IMG/VR virus record: IMGVR_UViG_3300009502_000127
Coordinates: 1-34,906 of that record
Length of the DNA: 34,906 bases
Origin: a virus
Strand: one strand, 5' to 3'
In this document: positions 29,564-34,906 of the stretch, piece by piece
Numbering within the stretch: position 1 is the stretch's first letter
Layout: each line of letters starts with the position of its first letter
Notes under the pieces: generated by a model
Databases searched by the model: none
The model's input: the letters and a program-made list of their open reading frames with translations, nothing else
What the model was told of the DNA's origin: nothing
Position numbers and translations under genes: made by a program

Positions 29564-30013
29564 ATGACTGTCAATGATATTGGCGCTGAGATCCTTGATG
29601 ATTTTAAGGCTATTGCAGAAAGTTTTGGGTATACATTATCCTATTTATCCTCTCATCCAAGTATTGTTCAAGAACTTGTGCAATTAATAGCTCCTCTTTC
29701 TGATCAAGATTATAACATTAGTACTATATTAACTACTATACCAGACATACAACTCAGTGATGATCAATTGGCACGATTACGTATAGATGCCCCTGTGGTG
29801 ATAAGCGACGAACAATTCGTGATACTGACACAGGACGAAATACCATATAGTATACCTGAGACATTATTGACAATACCTGCAGATCCTACAACGACTATGA
29901 CTAGCACCCTGCATGATATACAGCATATACAGAGACAACAGCATAAAGCAGTACAGAAAATTGTTGTGCAGCAAATTATGGCCAAAGTCCATGCAAGCCC
30001 GCCTAAAATCTAA
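29564..30013 (+). CDS. Hypothetical protein in the head-tail connector cluster
   Basis: A 149-aa acidic, helical protein: MTVNDIGAEILDDFKAIAES, then FGYTLSYLSSHPSIVQELVQ, a central acidic region rich in Asp/Ile, and a C-terminal helix (LHDIQHIQRQQHKAVQKIVV). I do not recognise the family. The ribosome-binding site is the P-form GATC element directly upstream, and a second, Y-form copy lies inside the gene (29691-29713), read as A-P-L-S-D-Q-D-Y. Position suggests a connector accessory or a moron carried between head-closure genes. Confidence 0.6.
   Translation: MTVNDIGAEILDDFKAIAESFGYTLSYLSSHPSIVQELVQLIAPLSDQDYNISTILTTIPDIQLSDDQLARLRIDAPVVISDEQFVILTQDEIPYSIPETLLTIPADPTTTMTSTLHDIQHIQRQQHKAVQKIVVQQIMAKVHASPPKI
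29691..29713 (-). repeat. GATC-core element inside a gene, Y form in the sense strand
   Basis: CTCCTCTTTCTGATCAAGAT then TAT, encoding P-L-S-D-Q-D-Y. Confidence 0.85.
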
Positions 30014-30030
30014 AGGATACATCACATATT

Positions 30031-30450
30031 ATGTCTGCTGAAAAATTAGTGGCATTTAATGCTGGACGATTGCGCCATAGTTTAGACATTCTGAAGCCTA
30101 TCTCAATAAGTAATGGGAGCGGTGGTAAAACAAAAACCTATGAGACGCAAGCTGCTATTCGATGTGCAATAGATCCCATTACCGTATCAACACGAGATGT
30201 GGCGAAGACGATACGTGAGGGTGCTATACGGGATGTACCACTCTACACACTGATCATGCGCTATCATCCAGAACTTGATATCACAAGCAAATGGCGATTT
30301 TCGTGGACTTCTCCATTATGGAGTAGCCATCCAAACAATACACGTGTTTTTAAGATTGAGACATGGCCGCAAATTATGGATGAACGTCGCCGCTATGTCG
30401 CATTTATTGTGTCAGAAGTCACACAACTTGGTGCTGATACTACTTCTTAG
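30031..30450 (+). CDS. Head closure / head-tail joining protein
   Basis: A 139-aa protein of the phage head-tail joining (SPP1 gp16-like) type. AGRLRHSLDILKPISISNGS is the usual N-terminal R-H-x-I/L block; a central region contains IREGAIRDVPLYTLIMRYHP, and the C-terminal strands VFKIETWPQIMDERRRYVAF match the f-x-I...D-x-x-R-R...V pattern. Family members close the portal channel and bind the tail. AAAGGATACATC precedes the ATG by a short gap. Its neighbours (connector upstream, gp10-like gene downstream) follow the standard order. Confidence 0.78.
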   Translation: MSAEKLVAFNAGRLRHSLDILKPISISNGSGGKTKTYETQAAIRCAIDPITVSTRDVAKTIREGAIRDVPLYTLIMRYHPELDITSKWRFSWTSPLWSSHPNNTRVFKIETWPQIMDERRRYVAFIVSEVTQLGADTTS

Positions 30451-30458
30451 AAATAAAA

Positions 30459-30482
30459 TCCACCTTTTCTGATCTAGACTGT
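30459..30482 (-). repeat. GATC-core element, Y form
   Basis: ATCCACCTTTTCTGATCTAG then ACTG, between head closure and neck genes. Confidence 0.8.
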
Positions 30483-30516
30483 TACTAATCAACGGACTAT
30501 TGTGAAGCAATGAGAT

Positions 30517-30903
30517 ATGCCTACCATCATAACAACAGTAGAATTAACAGGCGATAGTCTTACATTATATGCTGAACGTATTATAGAAGCCTGTACACAT
30601 GTAGCAAAACATAATGCTGAAGAAATATTAGTCCATGCGAAAGCCGTCTTTCCACCTCCATCACATCTACCCTCACGTATTGGTGTATATGAAGTAGAGG
30701 ACAAACATATCAAGGATGAAATTGTACTTAAGGAAGCTGGTGAAGGCAGTTATATGGTTGGTGGTGATAATCCTGTATTATTATACATCGAAGAAGGCAC
30801 ACGAAATATGCAGGCACAACCTTGGCTAGCACCAGCAGTGATTAAACAAGAGCCAATTTTCCATGCTGAAGTTGCAGAGGCTATTACAAAGGCACTTAAA
30901 TAA
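30517..30903 (+). CDS. HK97 gp10-like neck/tail-completion protein
   Basis: A 128-aa protein with the hallmark of the gp10 family: an N-terminal helix with A-x-x-I-L/V-x-x-A-K (HNAEEILVHAKAVFPPPSHL) and, near the C-terminus, LLYIEEGTRNMQAQPWLAPA, matching Y-x-x-x-x-E-x-G-T-x-x-M-x-A-x-P-F/W-L-x-P-A. These proteins sit at the head-tail interface and help complete the tail. No strong ribosome-binding site is visible. The next gene starts two bases after the stop. Confidence 0.8.
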   Translation: MPTIITTVELTGDSLTLYAERIIEACTHVAKHNAEEILVHAKAVFPPPSHLPSRIGVYEVEDKHIKDEIVLKEAGEGSYMVGGDNPVLLYIEEGTRNMQAQPWLAPAVIKQEPIFHAEVAEAITKALK

Positions 30904-30905
30904 TT

Positions 30906-31359
30906 ATGTCAGTATTATTACTTCCAACAGAAGATTTTAGTAAAGCAGTATATGCAAGACTGTCGTCACAATTAACAGGTGTTGAGGTAACGGATGCCCC
31001 TGAGAAAGATATCGTACCTCCATTTGTGGTGATTGGAGAAACCATTTGCCAATTTCCTGCATACATTTGGTACATCGAGCTTTTGGCAATTAGATACCAA
31101 ACTGCATTGCTATACTGGCCCAGATGATAGATATCAAACGGTACAGATTGGACGAGCACCAAACTATGCACTCCAAGCCTTAGTCTATGCTGCACTCACA
31201 GATGATAGTTTAGGGCCTATCGTCATGAATGGGGATAGTGCAAATTGGCAAGTATCCACCATGCTACATCCACTTGATTCTCGTACCTTTATTGATGCAG
31301 ATAATAAATCTATGCATGGTGTGCTCAGCTTCCGATCATTTGTTATTTCCTATACGTAG
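30906..31359 (+). pseudogene. Tail terminator-like protein (DUF3168-type), interrupted by a +1 frameshift
   Basis: Two overlapping frames make one family-sized protein of ~150 aa. The first (from 30906) begins MSVLLLPTEDFSKAVYARLS and continues PPFVVIGET, typical of tail-terminator proteins. It then goes out of frame and stops at 31127. The second frame continues with ANFLHTFGTSSFWQLDTKLH, ALQALVYAALTDDSLGPIVM and ends ADNKSMHGVLSFRSFVISYT. Removing one T from the TTT at 31045-31047 gives a smooth G-E-T-I-A-N-F-L-H joint. The cause could be a sequencing/assembly indel, a real mutation or ribosomal +1 shifting. A tail terminator is usually essential, so an error or recoding is more likely than loss. 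Confidence 0.7.
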
Positions 31360-31499
31360 GCCTAAGCATCATCTTAGGATAATGTCAAGAGCCATGATTA
31401 GTTCTACATAAAACTGGGTAGACTATAATATCAACCCTGCATATTTGCCTTTCCTAGGCCTTACTATATCTAATAATTATTATTCGTGGAGAAATTTTT

Positions 31500-32222
31500 A
31501 TGACAACGTATACAATCACTCCGTCAGCTGGATCTAATGGTGCTGTATCACCAGCAGTTGTTACAACGGTAGCTTCCGGTGCTAATCTTACAGTAGTCGC
31601 TTATCCAGAAGTGGGCTACGGTGTAGATACCTGGACAGTCGATGAAGCACTGGCACAAACTGGTGGAGGTTATTTCACCTTTTCTGATATTGTCGCCAAT
31701 CATGTTATTGAAGTGGCCTTTGCAGAAGCTGTCGCTCCTGTTTCTGGTTTTAAAGCGTCAATTTGGGTTGCCGAACTCGGTACTGTTCCCACCTCCACTA
31801 CGGGCGCATTAAATCTTGGCACAGATTTTACGGTGACTGGTGCCAATGCTATCATAAAGGGACTGCCCACCTATGGTTCAAGCTCAACCGGTGTTATTGT
31901 TCCGTCTATTTATGCCAGTGGCGAGGAAACGACGGAGTTAAACCTGAAGACATACTTTGATCCTGATGGTTTAGCCACAAATCTATTATTGGCTTCATAT
32001 TTTGCAACAACTGCTGCGGCTAAGAAATTTAATATTACGATCAACATTGGGCCAAACTTTAGTATTATTGGACAAGGACTCATTGTTTCTCCCACAATCA
32101 CGGCAAAAGCTGATGGTTCTATTGCTGAGATGTCTATTTCAAAGATTCAACTTTTTAATGCAGCATTCAACACCAATTATGAAATAGCCAGTTTACCGGC
32201 AAATGGCATTGTATTACAATAA
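31500..32222 (+). CDS. Tail tube protein with N-terminal InlB B-repeat-type domain
   Basis: A 240-aa protein. Residues ~2-78 are a divergent InlB B-repeat-type domain (TYTITPSAGSNGAVSP, YPEVGYGVDTWTVD, ANHVIEVAF), homologous to the C-terminal domain of the protein at 10184. Residues ~82-240 are the tube domain (FKASIWVAELGTVPTSTTGA, LGTDFTVTGANAIIKG, YFDPDGLATNLLLASYFATT, KADGSIAEMSISKIQLFNAA), clearly paralogous to the next gene. Tail tubes of siphoviruses often carry an extra surface Ig-like domain, but usually at the C-terminus; here it is N-terminal. GTGGAGAAATTTTT precedes the ATG. The ~140-bp gap upstream holds a small CCTAAG/CTTAGG dyad and a TATAAT box but no gene. Confidence 0.75.
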   Translation: MTTYTITPSAGSNGAVSPAVVTTVASGANLTVVAYPEVGYGVDTWTVDEALAQTGGGYFTFSDIVANHVIEVAFAEAVAPVSGFKASIWVAELGTVPTSTTGALNLGTDFTVTGANAIIKGLPTYGSSSTGVIVPSIYASGEETTELNLKTYFDPDGLATNLLLASYFATTAAAKKFNITINIGPNFSIIGQGLIVSPTITAKADGSIAEMSISKIQLFNAAFNTNYEIASLPANGIVLQ

Positions 32223-32247
32223 TATTTACATCTTTAGGAGATAAATT

Positions 32248-32745
32248 ATGAGCACAAGTTTTGCTCCAGTATCTGGATATAGTTGCCTACTGCAAATTGC
32301 GCCTGATGTTGCATCATTAAGTGCAGGCACTGGATTTGCACTAGCCACAGATTTCACTGTCACACCATCACAGTCCCTCATTAAGGGCACACCAACCTTT
32401 GGATCCAGTGTTGATGGTGTCATTGATCCTTCCTATTTTAGCAATGGTGAAGAGACAATGGACTTGTCCTGGAAACAGTACTTTGATCCAACAGGTGTGA
32501 GCACAAATCTACTCCTGAATAGTATCTTTGCTCGTAGTGCCGCTGGTAAAGTATTTGGTATTAAAATTACGATTGGCACTCTGATTATTACAGCAAGTGC
32601 TATTGTCTGTGGTTATAGTATTAATCCTAAGCCAGATGGTTCTATTGCTATGATGTCCATCAGTAAAGTAGCCTTGTTTAATACTACGATAAATACACCC
32701 TACGAATTAGCAAATTCTCCAGAAATTGGAAGTGAGAACGACTGA
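32248..32745 (+). CDS. Second tail tube protein (paralogue lacking the extra domain)
   Basis: A 165-aa protein aligning along its length with the tube domain of the preceding gene: APVSGYSCLLQIAPDVASLS, LATDFTVTPSQSLIKGTPTF, GEETMDLSWKQYFDPTGVST, KPDGSIAMMSISKVALFNTT. It lacks the InlB-type domain. Tandem tube paralogues suggest a mixed tube or a specialised variant. TAGGAGATAAATT precedes the ATG. The tail ends PEIGSEND before TGA, one of the few TGA stops here. Confidence 0.75.
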   Translation: MSTSFAPVSGYSCLLQIAPDVASLSAGTGFALATDFTVTPSQSLIKGTPTFGSSVDGVIDPSYFSNGEETMDLSWKQYFDPTGVSTNLLLNSIFARSAAGKVFGIKITIGTLIITASAIVCGYSINPKPDGSIAMMSISKVALFNTTINTPYELANSPEIGSEND

Positions 32746-32762
32746 GGATTACAGTAATCTTT

Positions 32763-32846
32763 AGTTTTTAATCTGGATCAGAAAAGGGATGAATATATTA
32801 TGAGTGATGCCATAATTTCCGCCACCCTCTTTTGATCTGGATTAAA
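32763..32846. repeat. GATC-core element pair: P form 32763-32790, Y form 32822-32846
   Basis: AGTTTTTAATCTGGATCAGA then AAAGGGAT faces CCACCCTCTTTTGATCTGGA then TTAAAG. An 11-codon frame (32800-32835) starts nine bases after the P copy and stops at the TGA in the Y copy. Confidence 0.85.
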
Positions 32847-32881
32847 GAATTTAACACTCAAATAAAAAAGGAAAACTCAAC

Positions 32882-33289
32882 ATGTCTAATGAGACTAAAG
32901 TACCCATTACTAAACCTACAAGTAGCTATAGTTTAGATACATTCTTTAGTGAAATTAAAGCCAAGAAAGAAGCACGAACTATAGAACTGAAGGGAGATAT
33001 CATTCCCATTATTTGTGATGATCCTCCCTGTGGACTTATGCTTCGCTCTCCATATAATGCATTTTCTACTGTAGATAAACAGGGAAATCCAATGAATCCA
33101 GCCAAAGAGCTTTTTGATGCTGCCTTTGGCCCAGAAATCTACGAGAAGTATACAAATGAGAGTGATCCTATTCATTGTTTGAGTATGAGTGAAGTTCAGA
33201 TTACCTATATCTTTATTCGCTCTGGATTCGACATGGAGACAGTTCGGGCTATATATAATCCCACAAAAGAAGAAGCAGAAAAAAACTAG
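32882..33289 (+). CDS. Tail assembly chaperone, short (G-like) form
   Basis: A 135-aa protein made by normal termination at the TAG at 33287. N-terminal SYSLDTFFSEIKAKKEARTI, then IICDDPPCGLMLRSPYNAFS and a helical C-terminus (LSMSEVQITYIFIRSGFDME). Location immediately before the tape measure, size, and the slippery A-AAA-AAC at its end fit the G component of the G/GT chaperone pair that coats the tape measure during tail assembly. GGAAAACTCAAC precedes the ATG. Confidence 0.82.
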   Translation: MSNETKVPITKPTSSYSLDTFFSEIKAKKEARTIELKGDIIPIICDDPPCGLMLRSPYNAFSTVDKQGNPMNPAKELFDAAFGPEIYEKYTNESDPIHCLSMSEVQITYIFIRSGFDMETVRAIYNPTKEEAEKN

Positions 33290-33645
33290 CCAAGGCCAAG
33301 GAAGGTAAAGAAGAATTTGATCCACTAGAATTCTTTGGCCTTATTCTTTATGATTTTAGGCGCTTCCTTAATATTAATTTACGTGAGATAATTGGTACAC
33401 CAGAAGAGCCAGGTATTAGGGAATTTAACGTCCTACTTACCGGGCTCTTTTTTACTGAAGGAAGTGCTATTCAGACAGCATATCAAGCGTGGATTCGATG
33501 GTATGAAGAGCAGAAAGAAACAGCTGAAGGAACATCTATGCCAATAGAAGTGACGGATAAAACGAAACTCTTTGAGCAACTCATGCGGGCAAATGAAGAC
33601 AAACTAAATAGTTCAAAAACGCATATACGTACAAATATAAAATAA
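32882..33645 (+). CDS. Tail assembly chaperone, long (GT-like) form by -1 frameshift
   Basis: Slipping back one base on A-AAA-AAC (33280-33286) continues translation in a frame that is open to the TAA at 33643-33645. It adds ~119 residues to the 135 of the short form (total ~254 aa). The extension begins L-A-K-A-K-E-G-K-E-E-F-D-P-L-E-F-F-G and has alpha-helical segments (for example AIQTAYQAWIRWYEEQKETA). It has no start codon or ribosome-binding site of its own, which supports recoding rather than a separate gene. The long form should bridge the tape measure and the tube subunits, as lambda gpGT does. Confidence 0.8.
33280..33342 (+). promoter_or_regulatory. Programmed -1 ribosomal frameshift signal
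   Basis: The heptamer A-AAA-AAC (33280-33286) is in the correct zero-frame phase, followed at 33287 by the stop codon. Five bases later begins a perfect 8-bp stem, AAGGCCAA (33292-33299) with TTGGCCTT (33335-33342), an apparent stimulatory structure. Confidence 0.85.
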
Positions 33646-33646
33646 A

Positions 33647-33674
33647 AATCCCCTCTTCTGATCCAGATTAAAAA
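33647..33674 (-). repeat. GATC-core element, Y form
   Basis: ATCCCCTCTTCTGATCCAGA then TTAAAA, directly after the GT stop and ~54 nt before the tape measure ATG. Confidence 0.88.
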
Positions 33675-33727
33675 TTAAAGATCTATATCAATACCTAACT
33701 GTGATATACAACTAAGGATACCATATA

Positions 33728-34906
33728 ATGTCAGATACTCCAGGACTCAATATCAAGGTAAATGTTGATAGCTCGGCTGTTCCAGGACAATTAGCCGCTA
33801 TACAAGCAAGCATTAAAACAGCACAATCACAAATAGTCGGTAGTGCTACTATGGCTATTGATTCTGCTATGGGTGCTGGTTTTGCAAAAGCACAGGCCGG
33901 ATTTTCTGGATTGAACAGTTCTGCAGGTATTGCCGCTAGCGGTGTCAACACGTTAGGCAGTGCCCTGGGTGGGATGCGAAGCCATCTCTTAGAAGCCGGT
34001 GTGGCGATAGGTGTCCTTGTAGGTGCATTCGAAGGTATCATCCGCATAGCCAAGGAAGCGCAAAGCATCCAGAATAATGCCATGAGACTTGGTGTGAGCA
34101 CTGAGCAGTATCAACGTATGGCCGGTGTGGCTCAACAGATGGGCATCGATCCTGAAGCCTACGTCAAGGCCAAGCGCACCTTGGAAAAGCAGCAACAGGC
34201 TGCAAGTACCGATTCGACGGGCTCTGCGGCACAGGCCTTTCAGGCTGTTAACCTTAATCCGCTTGCTCCAAACTTTAGATCGATAAAGGATCTCCCACAA
34301 CGGATAATGCGCTATATCAATGAGCACCCCGATGATACGTCAGCCATTGCCGCATCAGATACACTGCTGGGCAGAGGCTCAATGAGCCTGCGTCCTTTGG
34401 CTAGTATGTCTGATGCCGAGATGAAGAAGGCCGAGTCGTCTGTGACGGTCCAATCACCCGAAGTGCTTGCCGCCAACGCCAAACTTGCAAAAAGCATGGT
34501 GGAGTTAAACGAAAAGTTTACCGTTGCCGCTGCCACCGTTGTCAGTGAACTCGCACCCGATATCGAAAAACTCTTTGGTGATATTACGAAAGGACTACCC
34601 CAACTCGAATCGTTGGGCAGTGCCCTCGTCAAAGTGGCCGATGTCCTTGTGTCTATTCCGTCCGGGCTTATCACGTTTGGTGCCGAGCTCTATATCATCT
34701 ACAAAGCGCTCAATGCCTTTAAGGGGTTAGCGACTGCAGCGACACATGCGCTGTCCCCCTACGTTGGCGTTGGCACTGCCGCTGCCACTGGTGAAGGTGC
34801 CGTTATTGGAGCCGCCGTCGGTGGTGGGCTGCGTCAAGGCAGTGCGGAGGCACGCACAGCAGCAGATGTCACACAAGACAGGGCCATCGCAACACGTGCC
34901 GCAGCA
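33728..34906 (+). CDS. Tape measure protein, N-terminal part (runs off the right end)
   Basis: The ATG at 33728, preceded by AAGGATACCATATA, starts a frame that stays open for 393 codons to the last base and continues at base 2 of the window, once the 13-base overlap is merged, for a total of about 1065 aa. The N-terminus (MSDTPGLNIKVNVDSSAVPG ... LAAIQASIKTAQSQIVGSAT) has the beta-strand-plus-helix opening of many tape measures. A hydrophobic segment lies at ~85-105 (LLEAGVAIGVLVGAFEGIIR), and further helical, Ala-rich blocks include LITFGAELYIIYKALNAFKG. The segment LGVSTEQYQRMAGVAQQMGI is a frequent tape-measure motif. Base composition is GC-richer than in the flanking genes. Confidence 0.9.
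   Translation, partial: MSDTPGLNIKVNVDSSAVPGQLAAIQASIKTAQSQIVGSATMAIDSAMGAGFAKAQAGFSGLNSSAGIAASGVNTLGSALGGMRSHLLEAGVAIGVLVGAFEGIIRIAKEAQSIQNNAMRLGVSTEQYQRMAGVAQQMGIDPEAYVKAKRTLEKQQQAASTDSTGSAAQAFQAVNLNPLAPNFRSIKDLPQRIMRYINEHPDDTSAIAASDTLLGRGSMSLRPLASMSDAEMKKAESSVTVQSPEVLAANAKLAKSMVELNEKFTVAAATVVSELAPDIEKLFGDITKGLPQLESLGSALVKVADVLVSIPSGLITFGAELYIIYKALNAFKGLATAATHALSPYVGVGTAAATGEGAVIGAAVGGGLRQGSAEARTAADVTQDRAIATRAAA

Noticed and set aside
31955-31980. Coding copy of the element in the tail tube gene (TTTGATCCTGAT)
   Set aside because: The paralogue at 32480 has the aligned Y-F-D-P-T-G, so the F-D-P-D peptide is explained by protein homology and the pyrimidine flank is absent.
33289-33645. Independent gene after the G chaperone
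   Set aside because: There is no start codon or ribosome-binding site at its 5' end; the slippery heptamer and stem explain it as the frameshifted extension.

Overview
This window is essentially a complete genome of a tailed double-stranded DNA phage with siphovirus-type, HK97-fold architecture. The first and last 13 bases are identical. Overlapping the ends by exactly those 13 bases restores one uninterrupted tape-measure gene across the junction, whereas plain concatenation breaks its frame. I therefore read the molecule as circular or circularly permuted, about 34,893 bp. The host cannot be named. The genes use Shine-Dalgarno sites, ATG/GTG starts and the standard stops, so the host is an ordinary SD-using bacterium. 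Most of the window looks AT-leaning, with GC-richer patches in the tape measure.

Layout, starting from packaging: terS (21145), terL (21898), portal (23399), prohead protease (25123), major capsid protein (26205), a small head protein (27588), head-tail connector (28184), a larger paralogue of the head protein (28723), an unknown (29564), head closure (30031), gp10-like neck protein (30517), a frameshifted tail terminator (30906-31359), two tandem tail-tube paralogues (31500, 32248), the G/GT tail assembly chaperone with a -1 slippery site (33280), and the tape measure (33728 across the junction to 2032). Distal tail, fibre and adsorption genes follow (2162-11517), then a membrane/holin-like set (11543-13018) ending in an intrinsic terminator. 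Everything from 21145 round to 13018 is on the plus strand and forms one long late region.

The rest is the only non-structural part: a PD-(D/E)XK nuclease (13219); two minus-strand zinc-ribbon/HTH proteins (13896-16050); a 1.8 kb repeat-rich non-coding block (16.1-17.9 kb) that is my best candidate for an origin or control region; a minus-strand operon of small proteins with a third zinc-ribbon/HTH paralogue (17915-19683); and, divergently, a proteasome-like Ntn hydrolase (19854-20420). I recognise no integrase, repressor, polymerase, helicase, primase or endolysin.

The most unusual signal is a family of about 35 copies of a ~22-28 bp GATC-centred element. It sits at most intergenic junctions, often as facing inverted pairs, and also inside eight reading frames, always in a fixed frame. 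One strand of the element (P form) reads TTTAATCTGGATCA then GAAAGGAGGG and carries a near-ideal Shine-Dalgarno tract. P copies lie 5-13 nt before at least six gene starts, in the correct orientation on both strands. The opposite strand (Y form) is pyrimidine-rich and could pair with it. This looks like a genome-wide regulatory or modular-linker system; its function is not established by the sequence alone.
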